Shown here: positions 22,718 to 42,700 of the stretch, piece by piece
Position numbering within the stretch: position 1 is the stretch's first letter
Layout of the letters: the number at the start of each line of letters is the position of its first letter
Source: Mansonella perstans
Lineage: Eukaryota; Nematoda; Chromadorea; Rhabditida; Onchocercidae
Assembly: GCA_037074765.1 (NCBI GenBank)
Contig: JBAMDO010000086.1
Span: forward strand, 162,488-226,487
Length of the DNA: 64,000 nucleotides
Direction of reading: 5' to 3'
Notes under the pieces: model-generated
Seen by the model: only the letters and a program-made list of their open reading frames with translations
What the model was told of the DNA's origin: nothing
Database searches by the model: none
Position numbers and translations under genes: made by a program

Positions 22718-25371
22718 GAGAAACTTATATAATAATATCCTACTTGGAAGTCATTGGTCATACGTACTAGGAAGTTGAAACTTGTAGGGCAAAGAAATAG
22801 CAGTGGAAGAATATGACTTTAGTTTGCTTTTTCATCATCGCCAATAATGATTACTGCTAATCAAATTTGTAAATGTTTGTGGATATTGGTCAATTGAGAT
22901 TATCAAAGAGATGAATGTATTTTAAATTTGGTGATATGAAAGTTCTCATCTGTAACTTTTATTTTGGATTTTTGCTTATTTCAAGTGATAAAGTCAGAAA
23001 AAAAATCCCTAAAAATGGGACTGAGAAATACTTTTATTTAAGTGTTATTATTTGTTTTTCTTGACCGGGCTAAGTTTAACATTCATGTGTCGATGTTTTT
23101 TTTCTCGGATTCCTAACAGTTCTCATCTCCTCATGAAACGTTACGTGTTATGCGCAATACATTTCGAAACATATACGCAGTGTTGTTAATAATTACTCAT
23201 TCTGCTAAGGAAAAGGGACATTGAATGAAATGTGTGTGTGATAAAATTACGTATAAGTAAGTAAGTGGTGCTTGAGGATCATCTAACTGGAATTGTCATC
23301 GCGTGATTTTCAAGCCTTCAGTGTATTTACCTGAATGGAGATAGAATAAGAATCAGTATATATGTGAAACAGCGTTTACAGTGTGGATTGGAGACTGATA
23401 ATTCATTAAGAACTGATCTTCCTTAAGGGTAACGTTGCAAAATTTATAGTATTGAACAAGGACTGATAGATATGCGAAAAATTCCAGTGGTCATGTTTAA
23501 TACAGTGTTATGCAGAAGTCTACATATCATTTCTGAGTGCCCTCTCATATAGTTGATAAAGACAAAACAATGTTAAGAAGGATTGTTCCCAACCTGTTTA
23601 AAAGTACCTTTTATAAAGCTACTTTTAATTCTCATCATGTATAGCACATTAGCGCCACCTGCCAAAATCATAACCTTTATCGTTTGATTTGTTTAATAGT
23701 ACCACACGGATTTGATGACCACTTTTAAAGGTTAAATTATTCGTAAATCTCGAATGATGAAAGGTATGGAAGGTACGTATAGGTAATTAAGATAAGAATG
23801 CCTCAGATCGAGTCTAGAAAAGTGAGATCAGGAGTAATTAACACGTAAATGTATGACACCGATTTCATAGAAATCATGTACGCCTGGCCCAGATAGACAG
23901 ACAGACAGAATATTTCATAAACATTCGCGCAAATCTTTCACGGGCTGTTATAAAAGTGAGTTGTATTTCAATACTACCGTTCAATTCCAGGTGAGTTCAT
24001 TTGGTTGTAAGATACGTGCTCACAGTTCAATTTCTCATTCATATCTTATTAGATCAAGTAAAGTACCATAAAATTCATTTGAGTTACTCAGATTGGAGTA
24101 AAAAATTAAGTGGAGTAATAATTAAAAAAATGAAAATTAAGGCTTATGATAATTAATTATATTAATTGATCAATGGTTATAAATTGTGCCAAAAAATATT
24201 TTGTAGATGGAATGATGAGACTGATGAAGCTAAAGATTAACACAGATATCACGGATACAATGTAGTGGCTAAGATAGTAAACTGGTTATTTTATATAATT
24301 ATCCATATCATTGCTGTTATTTTCACCCTACTGTTATTGCTGATAACATCGAAATAACGCTCCTGTATTAATGAGTACGCGAAAGGTATTGGATTGTGAT
24401 CATTCAAAAAGCGGAATTTGTGCACGGTTAGTTAGTGATCATTGTTCATTTTAAGCTTTAGCAAAAATATAGTTAAATACGTTCTCGAAATTGATTTATG
24501 GTTTTGAAGAAAACTGACTAATTAAAAAAAAAAAGTAGTGATTCGTCTTCCAGGGGGCCAATGGATTAATATATTACTAATATGTTAATAATTATTTGTA
24601 AATGTAACGGAGATGCAGTACTAATTTGTTTACAAATTGAATCAATGAGTGATACAATCCTTTAGTCCATTTACTTGTTATTATTAATATATTCAGTTCT
24701 TATATAGTCATTGCTTTATTTGTTGTTGATTCATTGAGTCAGATATTTAACATTAATCTTAAACCGATAATTTGGTTCTAATGCCAGCTATGATATGTAA
24801 AAAGAAAAACAGATAGTTTTACTTCACTTATTCGTTCATACAATATTTATCCCACGGCAAAGATAGGCTTATATTTATTATTAATATCATGCAAATGCAT
24901 AGGTAAATTATTTGTATCCTTTTCATTTTTATGAGAGCTGTGTGACCCTCGTATTCGTAGTTTGCTTTTACATAAGAAAATTAGTGTTATTTTCGGTATT
25001 GGAATACTGTTATTTGATTTCCGCAATGGATCCTTAGGTATAGTAATAGATAAGCTTTTTTTAACAGCAATAAAAAGTAATTGTCCTTGATCATAAGCTT
25101 TTTTCTGGAATTCGATTAACGATTTCTCGCTTTTTAGTTTCACATAAGTTTCATTACAGTTTAAATGTCAGCATAGTTCAAATAATGCATTTTACATTAT
25201 CCGCAACTTATAATAGCCTTATAAATATTGAAGAACACTGCAATATAATAATAAATAAGTTTCATTGATATAAAAATTGATATAATTTTGCGGTATTTGA
25301 ATGATTTATCTGATTTTTTGTGAACACTTTGAAGGTTGTTCCTTGCTTTCTCTTCATTAAGTGATTTTCAG

Positions 25372-32681
<7,310 letters not shown>

Positions 32682-34066
32682 AAGATTAGTTTCCGTTTTT
32701 ACTTTTCCAAGAAAAAAATGACAGACCATCAAAAAAAAGACGATTTTGAAAGAGCGAACGAAAATATTGAGAAATTAAAAGTCTTGTGCTTAACAAGATA
32801 AACTGGAACTTCTTAAATAAAACGTGGAATTGCGGGAGGTTTTGTTGGTCTCTCCATATTCTGAACGAAGAGTAGTATAAAATTGTGTTTTTACAAAGTT
32901 AGGTTTTAAAATTGAGAGTTTAAAAATTCTCGGGTTAATTCGTTAGCCATATAGTGTATTAAAAAATATTTATTAATTCGGCCCTCCAGGTATCCTTTTG
33001 TATGTTTATTTTTCTGAAACATATTAGTTTGCTTCTAGTGATCATGCCACTTTTTATATTCGAATTTTAACTTTTAATCATTTTTTATGTTCTTTATAAT
33101 CGTTGGTTTTTACAGCAGTTCTCCATTAAAGCTTTTCTCTTTGTGTTCATCTGTATTCTTAGTTGAATTTACTGTCAGTTCTTTCAAGTATATATTTTTT
33201 CATTAGTTTTTGCATTGGTTTTACATAACCAAAGTGAAAAGGATAAAGATCTTCTACTTTTTGGAGAGGATTTTCAAGCCTGATCAATTAGATTGATATT
33301 TTCGTCTGTTAGTACATAGTGAAGCTCTGATGCTATATGTTTCTAATTGCTACAGTTACAAAACTGGATAAACAGTAATTTTCTGCCATACTTATGGTTG
33401 ATTAAACCGATTTGCCTCATTTGATTCTTATGTGTTTATTATATATTTTTGCTTTTTTTTCTATGAATTTTTCGGTCATTGTCTGCTATCGCTTCAATGA
33501 AATTATAATAATCTGCTTGCAATTTTAATTCCTTTCGTTTATTTGTTCACATCATTGCTGTATTCCATGTTTCACTGATTTGACATTAGTGAAATTTTGT
33601 TGGTATTTTCGTTTACTCTTTTCAGTTATTTGGAAGCTCAAAATACATCGTTAGCTGTTGTTTCAATTGCTCCCCATCCCTTCCCGTGCTTGCTTTTCAG
33701 ATATGGGTGGTTGGAAGGAAAATGATAACGACGTCTTTTAGAATGGTGCAAATTTCTAGGGATAAAAAATTTATTTATTTTTAATAAAAACTTGTTTATT
33801 TTGTTTAAAATATACGATAAAATTTGCTGTCCTATTCTTCAATTAATTTCGCCTGATATTTCCAGTGACCGCTCATGGCGTGCATATTCACACTATTCTA
33901 CTTATAGAAATAAGGATCAGGGAAGAGTCCTTTCTCTGGGTAATCGTAGGATATTCGATATTGTTTGGTGAGGAAATCAGGACTGTCACCATCAGGATTT
34001 TTTTCTTAACCCAGAATTGGCCAGTTCAAATTTAATTTCATTTAACAGTTACTGTTAAATTTAGTT
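32682..34066. other. Gap between PI4K-beta and POLD3
   Basis: Mostly AT-rich 3' untranslated or intergenic sequence. At 33898-34004 the minus strand carries a coding-looking stretch ending in a stop, described in the findings. No other supported exon. Confidence 0.4.
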
Positions 34067-37000
34067 ATGGCTTTGGATAGACGTCGGATATTGGAGACTT
34101 CGTTATTTGATCTGGAGCAGATTGTGACGGTGCAGTACTTTAGTAGGCATGCTGAATTGTCAATCGATGACGCAAAAGAGTACCTTTTTGCTTTCACGGC
34201 ACTGACAGTGTAACTAAAGTGCTTGCTTAAAACTCTAATTATTGTCAATTTATTATTGCTTTGTCAATATTTAATGCACCAAGTTTCTGTATACTTCCCA
34301 TGAATATAATTAGTATTTCAAGTTTTCACTTTGAACTTCACCTAAACTGCTTATTTTGTTTGCATATGTGAAGTAACTTCAGACAGATAGTACCTGAGAG
34401 TTTGATTTCAATTCCATCATTTATCTCTTTTTCAGTGAATTAGCAGGATTTCTAGAGCAAAAAAATAAAACGCCATTGCATGCAGTTTACGTTGTGAGTG
34501 GTGAGCTCAGTATACGGGATCCTGCTAGTAGCAGTACTGCAGATAATGCAGCGGTCACTCACAAGTTTCATCGAACGCAGTTGGTTCGTGATTGTGATTT
34601 AGAAAGAATACGACAATCCTACAGCAAATTGGAGACATGCGAAATTTATTGTTTACATACAAAACCCATTAAGGTCATTGTTTTCTTTAAAACAATCAGG
34701 ATACGTACATTATGAAAAAGGTGAAACAGCAACACAGCTATAGACAGTTTAGTAGGAACAACTTGTTGCAATTCGTTTTTAGGTGTCTGAAGAAGTGAAA
34801 ATCACTTTATTTATTTCTTCTCGAATTTGCTTGTGCTCCTGATTTTCTCATTTCCTCATTTTGTTCTTAAATTAATTCAACTGCGAGGGTTTTAGATTTC
34901 CCTTCAAATGAACGCTGTATATTAAATAGAAAAAAAAAAAACCAAGCACTTTCGTTATGAAGTTACGCACATTTTTATACTATAATAAATGTTTAAAGAT
35001 TTCAGAGTCTTTGTCTGTTATATTCCGTGGATAATTTGGAAGATCTCGAATATGAGCGGACAGATCCTGAACGAGGCTGGCTCTTTAATCCAGAAGCGGA
35101 AATAAAGAAAAAAGAGATGCTGGCACGCTATGGCGTTACTTCCGTGCCTGAAATTCAGAAAGTTAGTTCTTTTTTGGTTTCCGCGAAATTTTAATTGTTT
35201 GGGAGAGCAGGAGCGAATTCTGATTTTATTTATCTATATCTTGTGCTTATCTGTATCTTACTAGCTGCGTATTTATCTTTGATTCAGCATTTGCCATAAT
35301 TTCAGAAGAAAATGAGATTAGCGCAGTGTTGAACTGTTTTCTCAATTAAAGCATAGAGGATTGGAGCAGAGAGGTCACAAAAGATAATTGATGAGAAATT
35401 ATTAATATTATACTAATACTTTCCTGCTACGACTGATAACCTGTGTTCGATGATGTAAAAAGTACATCATTGTGTGACACGGTTTTTGATAATAATAGAT
35501 TTTTTTAAAGTGGCAAGAGATGATCAGAGGAAAATAAAATCTCATGCATATATACTTGTTTGAGCGCCAGCAATTCTTTAGGCTTGATCTTCTGCAACTC
35601 TTGTTATGTGTAACATTAATTGCTTCAAATTTCATTTTTGAAATCCGATTAATATAATCTTTTCGGTGGGAAGAGCTGACTATTTTATTATGTTTAAAAT
35701 TAAGCCATTTGCATATCTTGTGTCTTATCTCGTCTTTTCAACATTTTCATCTAGTAATGCAGTCCGTGTACACTACGAATAATTCCAGAAAAGGACACAG
35801 AAGGACTTACAGTTATCTGTATCAAAGTCTCCAGAACCGGTTAAAAAGATGGTTAAAAAGACAAGTGGTAATCTAACTTCTCTTTTTGCGCAAACAGCAA
35901 TGCGAAATAAACAAGAAAAAACGGTCAGCTGAATTTCCTCTCATTTTTATCCAACATCAGCGATGTCAATTGCCGTATTATAAATAGTTAAGATTTCTTA
36001 GAAATCAGAAAGCGGTCTGACATAATTGAAGTCGCAAACCATTTTACATTTTTGTTTTTCCGCATTCATTGTCTACGGTGACCGATAGAGCACTACTTAT
36101 ATGGTAACCGTCGCTGTGATTAATTTTAGGCATTTCTGTATTACTATTTTTTAGGCGTGTGAAAGAAAGATTTTACATAAAATAAGCAGAAAGAAGAGGA
36201 AAAGAGTTGGATTTATTCTGTTTAATTCAGTACTACCGTTATAGGCTTACAATTTGTAAGTATTGAATTAATGAAAATAACTTGTTTTCATTTGAATATT
36301 TTAAGCCATCGATAAATAGCGTCTCACAGAATGAGCAAAGAGATGTTGGCAAAAAAGCTAATAGCATGTCAGGTGAATCCATAAAGTAAGGGTTTTCAGC
36401 GATTGCTTTTTTCCAATTATTTTTTCACATTTCATTTCATGCAGTTTTACCTTCTGGCCTTTGTAAATGATTGTATTAAGGAAAATGGAGTACACTCTTT
36501 GTGTTTTTTTCTTATAAGGAAGTACGTGTTATACCATTGTTAGTTTTAACATGTGAAAATTGCAGACGCCGTGGACAACGTGTCTTCGTTGATAATAAAG
36601 AACAAAATATGAGGGATGAAACTGAGTCGTTGGAGATTGCTGGTATAAAAAATGTCGCGAAGTCAGTAGAAATAACAAATTTGGAAAGAAGGCCTACACT
36701 CTTAAGTTCACATTAAATCTTATTCTACCATCTTATAAAACTAAAACCGCATCTTTCACTCAGTTCTGTCGTTTTTTATATAAAGATTCCAAACAATACG
36801 TAACTCCTTCTAAAATTTTAAACTTGACTATAAGTTAACAGAGAATAACATAAAAAACCTTTCAATACATTCTTCTACACGAAATATGTCCTTGCCACCT
36901 TCGCACTTCGTGTTAAAATTATTAAACAAAGTAGAGGAAACAAACTGATAAAATTTGCGTTGTTGGATAAATCATAAGTAATGATTTTAGCACAAGATGA

Positions 37001-37728
37001 TTTGTTTTCTGATGGCGATTCCGATCCAGGTAATATTGATCGTGACGAAACTATGAATATGGAAATTGCAGAAGAAGAAAGAGATATAAAAAAAATGCGT
37101 CAGTTTTGTTAGTGTTCTTTTAAATCCTCATTTATAGCTTTTTTAGAAACGACGTTATTGTTGCTGGAAACAAATGGGGCGGTTTGTTTTAAAGATGGGA
37201 CTATCATTAATGAATTTCGCTTATCTAATGAAAATAGGTAACATGTTTAATGATAATTTCTGAAATGAGCTGTGATAATGCAACTCAGTTATAAGCTTTA
37301 TATTAAATACAGCCGAAAAAAGGGGCTTGGAAAATGAAAGTCGCGGAAGCCAGAGAAAAGCAGTACAAAAGAAATATGTGACCGAAACTTTTCTGGATGT
37401 TGATGGTTTCATGGGTAAGCTTTCTGGAAGTACAATCTTAAATAATCGTGCTTTTGCACGATTATCATCGACAAGTTTTGTGTAAATCTGTTGCTGAGAA
37501 GTTATAACGACAAGTCCTAATGACAAGTTTCTGATTGTAGTTACAAAGCAAGTGTTGAAAGAAATCAAACTTGAACCGTCAACAACTAATATATCTACTG
37601 AATCGTCAACAACTAATATATCTACTGAAGCGCGCAGTAAAACGGCGAATGTGGATAATAAAGAGCGGAGAAGTGCTAAAATACCACAAGGACAAGCAAA
37701 AATCAGTTCATTTTTCCAGAAAAGGTGA
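34067..37728 (+). CDS. DNA polymerase delta subunit 3 (POLD3/p66) homologue
   Basis: Nine exons: 34067-34209, 34436-34673, 35006-35161, 35789-35923, 36306-36385, 36566-36642, 36991-37107, 37313-37414, 37541-37728; 411 residues (human about 466). POLD3 links the catalytic and B subunits of the replicative polymerase and binds PCNA. Seen: an N-terminal winged-helix-like part (IVTVQYFSRHAELSIDDAKE, then PLHAVYVVSGEL), as in p66; a basic, low-complexity middle with SLFAQTAMRNKQEK, like the GMFASKAAAKTQE region; an acidic patch DDLFSDGDSD; KKYVTETFLDVDGF, like the KTYLDGEGCIVTEK region; and a perfect C-terminal PIP box, Gln401-x-x-Ile404-x-x-Phe407-Phe408, followed by QKR. Weakest junctions are 36642/36991 and 37107/37313. 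A 27-base tandem duplication lies in the last exon. No neighbour suggests co-regulation. Confidence 0.87.
37576..37629 (+). repeat. 27-bp tandem duplication in the last POLD3 exon
   Basis: Two adjacent 27-base units differing only at the first base (C or T) encode PSTTNISTE and SSTTNISTE. The frame is kept, so the protein gains nine residues in the disordered stretch before the PIP box. Confidence 0.95.
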
Positions 37729-38630
37729 AAGAGTTTCAACTTTGTTTTCACAATTAGTTCTTTTATTGTTTTGTAGGAAAATAATTTTTGAATCATGGAT
37801 ATTGGAAAGATTAGCATATTTGTATGTTACCGAATGAATTGTGTCAACAAACAACGAGTTTTATTTTGAATAATTGTTTGATTTTAAAATTCTTTGCAGA
37901 ACCATAGAAAGGGAGTGCTTTATCTATTTATTTAGTAAACAAGCGATATTGTGTGACATAATTGTATGTGAATAGCCTCTGTTTGAAAATAATTCCTTCA
38001 TATATGTTTTCTTTGTCACTTTTGCATAAATATTTAATGTTTGTGAAGAGATTGCATGATATTATGATCATTATAAGAGAAGCTGAAGTTGTATGATAAT
38101 TGTGTCTAGGAAAAAGATGAACAAATCTGAAAGTAAAATAATAAATTTTTGAAAATATGTTGTTTTTAATCATCAACAAACAAAGGAATTTATTCAGAAA
38201 TGTTCCTTATTCCTTTCCTTTTTTTGAAAAAGTTTTACCTTTTGCTCATCCACTATCTGGTCATCTCATTTGCAATGTATATTCAGTTTTCTATATAACC
38301 GTTAGTTTATTATGTGTAACAATTCACATATCTTTATATCTGTTTTATTGAAGAAAAACGGTAGATGTTCATTTCCATTTCTGATTTATAATGTTTGTTA
38401 TTCATTGATATTACAATTTATTTTGTATTACATGAATCTTGCTGAATAAATTTATTGTGTTAAATTTTAGCTTCTTTTAGGAACACAAATTTTCCAAAGT
38501 TCACAAGGATGTCTCACAGACAAATAATTTTTAAGTTTCGATTAAATAACAAAGTATACAATTTATTATAGGAGAAGGAGTGCTTTGGTATTAGTTTATT
38601 TGCAGTAAAAAGTTTCAAAAGCGTTGATTT

Positions 38631-38663
<33 letters not shown>

Positions 38664-39710
38664 CGATGTACCAAACCTATTTAGTTGCATTTATCATTGG
38701 TAAATAATGAATTCACGTGAAACAAATGTTGTATCTGTGCTGCAGTTTTTTACTGATCTTTAAGAATAGAATGTTGGACTGAGTGGTGAGTTAGATGATA
38801 CTGGAGATCACGTAATTTCTCATCATTTAAAAATCATAACATATAGGAAGTAGCTAATGACAGCTGTTGAAAATATTTTATTGAAAGCTAATTCAGATCA
38901 GGTTAAAGTGTTATATAAAATAACATATAGGATGTGAACGGTTTTCTTTGTTGGGCAATCTTCATTGATTAATGAGGATTATTTATAGGCAGATTATGCT
39001 TGACTGATATTTTTGACTCAATAGAAGGATAGTTTTTAAGATAATGTATGATATGTTTGGCTAACCTTCTACTATTTTCTAATTTTTTGAATCCTTCTTG
39101 AATCGTTAATTTTCTATTTGAAATTTTCTTACATAATTGCTTTTATCATATCAAACTTATATTAGTTTGATAACTCTTCTCAAAATTTTTTTTAATATCA
39201 TTGAATAAAAGATATTTTTTAAAATCATTAAAATAGATCACTTCTTTTTTTTTTGAATCAATCCATAATTATTGCAAATGGTTGTGTTCATTTCACACTG
39301 TCATTATTAATTTTATTTGTTTCAGATCAAGCAATAATTTCAGTGATAGTGGCACTTTTTATCAGTTAATCAATCAATTACGCTTCTAGTCATATCACAT
39401 GGCGTAAAAATAGCAACACTTGTGAAAGTCTATATTTTATTATTTTCATTTAAAGACAAACGTAGTGTTGGTACATAGCTGAGCGCAATCCTTTGAGCAA
39501 TATTTGTTATCATTTAGTAAATGAATGAAATTTTTTTGAAATTCCCGGGTCATCTTATTTCCTAAGTCTTTAGATAATTCTTCTAATCGATTGCTTACCG
39601 TACCACATTATGTCCATTCGAGGAGTTTACCCTGCATATGGTAGCTTATGAACAACATATCACAAAGTGTGTTCTGTAAACAAACGAGTCTTTGGAGGTT
39701 ATTGCGCACT
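37729..39710. other. Intergenic, with a long T run
   Basis: POLD3 3' region and upstream of folylpolyglutamate synthase. I see no supported exon on either strand. Confidence 0.45.
38635..38663. repeat. T homopolymer, 29 bases
   Basis: Uninterrupted run of T. Such a run is prone to assembly length error. Confidence 0.9.
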
Positions 39711-42700
39711 ATGGCGCCAGAAGACATTTCAAAAATGTTAACACCATATGAGGTTAGTTAAGTTTTTATTTTTAAAATGTATTCATTAAAATTAAATTCG
39801 AAATTTCAATTCTTCAGTAAGGTAGTATCTCTCAAAAAAAAAAAAAAAAAAATACAAAGTAATCTCATTGCCATAAAAGACCTTAACGATAATTATACAA
39901 TCATTTTTTCTACAAAATTAACTCTTTTCATAAAAAGAACAATGACTGTAATATGTTGCCTATGAAGTTGATCCGAGATAATTTAGAAGATAAAGCCAAT
40001 TTGAATTTTAAATTCATTGTATTTAACTGGTTTTTTTTCATAAAATTTCACTAATATTTTCTTTGGCCATAATCATTAGGTGCAACTTTCTTCATTCTAA
40101 ATATTAAACTTATCTCGTTTGTTCAAAAGCTTTTCGGCAACATTTGCAATTTTAGGAAATCAGTTTTAACTTTCCCGAGATGCAACTGTCATTTATCCAT
40201 AACTTTTCTAGCAATAGAGAAGAACTGAACTTCTTCTTGTTCAGTTTGAGGAATAAAAATTGAAAAGTACTTTTTGATAGCTACGATTTTCAACAATTGC
40301 AGAAGTCAATACAACGTTTAAATGGTTTGCAAAATAATGAAGCGACAATTCGAAAATCACTTAGTCAAACGCCTTATATAAATCATGACATAACAAAATG
40401 GTGTCTCGACAAATGCAATATCAAAGTAAAATTTATATGTTTTATTCAAATTGAAAAATGTGTGCTGTAGATTTAAAAGGAATCATTCCCAATATTTAAT
40501 TTAATTTTAAATTTCATTTACTATTGTATTAGAATATTGCAAATTATTAAAAAGGATGCTAAAACCATTGGGGGTACAGTACCGTGAAATTGCGACTAAT
40601 CCAAATATAAACTATTGTTCATCTCTCTTTTAAATGTTACGAGCTTGCATTTAATTTGTTGTCGTACAGAATGGCTGTACCTGATGAAATCTCTAAATTT
40701 ACATTAACATTTTCAATTTTCCTAAGAATTTTTATTGGCTAGATGTCGTAAACTTAAAAGACTGGAGTTTTAGCTTGAAGAAATTGATAAATTGCATATA
40801 ATACATGTTAGCGGTACGAAAGGTAAAGGCTCAACATGTGCATTTACTGAATCAATCCTGCGACAATTTGGATTCAAAACTGGCCTTTATAGGTCAGTGG
40901 AAGGAACTGTTTTATTTTATTAATCTATTATCTATTGATAACAAAATTTTAAAATTATTATGCATTTTGATAAGCTGCGACAGGTAATTTCTAAAACTTG
41001 CTAAGGTTTTTCTTTCCGCACACTAAGAAATAAAGCATTAGTTATGAAGTGCATCATTTAAACAATTCAGACGCGTATAATAATTATTAGTCGATTATTA
41101 TGGAGTCAAAACTTCCCAGTTATGGCACAGATACTGTATGGTTCTAGCGTAAGTGATGAAAACAGAAAGAATCAGTAAAAATATTGAGGAATTAGAATTT
41201 GACTCGTTCATTTTGTTGTGTTTGTAAAGGAGCATAAAATGACTATACGGATTGCGATCAATGAAATGAGAGAGTTCGTGACATTAGCTGCCGAAGAGTT
41301 CTGTTTTACTTATTCCGTAAATAGGCTAAAATTTTTGTATAAATTAGGCACCGTAAATTAGTCCAAAGTTATAATTGTTCAAGTTACATTTGAATAAAGT
41401 AAATTGACTGTAGTGCTTTGTATAATTCGAGATACGTGTTTATTTTTATATTAAATCTCACTTTTTTTTTTTTTTGCAGTTCTCCACATCTTATTCATGT
41501 CCGTGAACGCATCAGAATCAATGGTGATCCATTATTGGAAAAAGATTTTGTCAAATATTTTGAGCACATTTATAATTCTTTGGAAAAAGCAGTCAAGGTA
41601 TTTACAGACAGCATACTTTCTTTCTGTATTCGATTTTCAACAGTTATTTTTTGTCATTGTTTCGTACTTTAAGTTGTATTAAGTGATGCATACAGTAATC
41701 CGTTTGTTAATAGCTATATTCGTTTCCTGAGATCATTTTCACTTATATATTAATGAAATTTAATTGCATGATTAAGATCATTCTTAGATTGCTTTTCTTG
41801 AAAGTTTCTTAGATATTGTCTTCAAATTACTGCCAGAGTTGCCAGATTGTTCTGGGCTCGAGACTTAATGCTGGTCTTGTTTGCACTATCCAATCGCTAT
41901 CATTCTTATTACGATGATGATAAATGACTGATTTCGCAAAATCAAAAGATACAAAACTTTGACGCTCTAATGATGAACTATAATGATGATTCCCTATGAT
42001 GTGATTTACAATTTAGGATTTAGATAACATATAGCTATTCTTACGCCTAAGGTATGAATAAAACATCGAAGTTTTGTAAATCTTAATATTGCGAATCTAT
42101 TATCATCCTTGGAATTGCAAAAAATCGCAGCATAAATGAAAGAAGAAACAGGAATGTAAGCTTTAAAGGTTTCTGCATGCTGCCGTGATTCTTTTAAACT
42201 TCCTTCGAATTTTTTTCTCTTTAGGAATCGGACAAAACTGAAACGATGCCTTCATATTTTAAATTCCTCACGGTATTGGCATTTCACGTTTTTATCGAGG
42301 AAAAAGTTGATGTTGCAATTATGGAAGTTGGCATTGGTGGTGAGCATGATTGTACCAACATCATTCAGTAAGTTGAACTAAAAATGATATTACCTTTCGA
42401 CCAGTCAAGAAATGTTTGAACCGCATAACTGTTGCAGAAATCCTGCAGTCTGCGGTATAACTACTTTGGACTACGATCATACAGCTATGCTTGGTTTGAC
42501 AATTGAATCAATTGCTTGGCACAAAGCAGGTATTTTCAAAAATGGTGGCGTAGCTGTCGTTTCCGAACAAGCCGACATAGCGATGGAAATGTTAAAGCAA
42601 CGAGCAGCTTCTAAAAATGTAAAAAATGCTTTTGAATTCGAATCTAAAAATAGAAATTTTGAGAAATTTTAGAAACATAAGTGAATAGCGTATGCTACAT

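Larger units (their letters stand above)
21976..25371. other. Gap before PI4K-beta, with simple repeats
   Basis: Holds the cytochrome b5 3' region, a TA repeat, an A run and a short GACA repeat near 23893-23908. No plus-strand exon is convincing except a possible 14-base first exon for the kinase gene (24889-24902). On the minus strand a 99-codon frame (24847-25143) is open; see findings. Confidence 0.4.

Noticed and set aside
37221..37817. 198-codon open frame on the minus strand, the longest in the window
   Set aside because: It lies antisense to the last two POLD3 exons and their intron. The plus-strand exons have family matches, phase-consistent splice sites and a PIP box, so the antisense frame is most likely a by-product.
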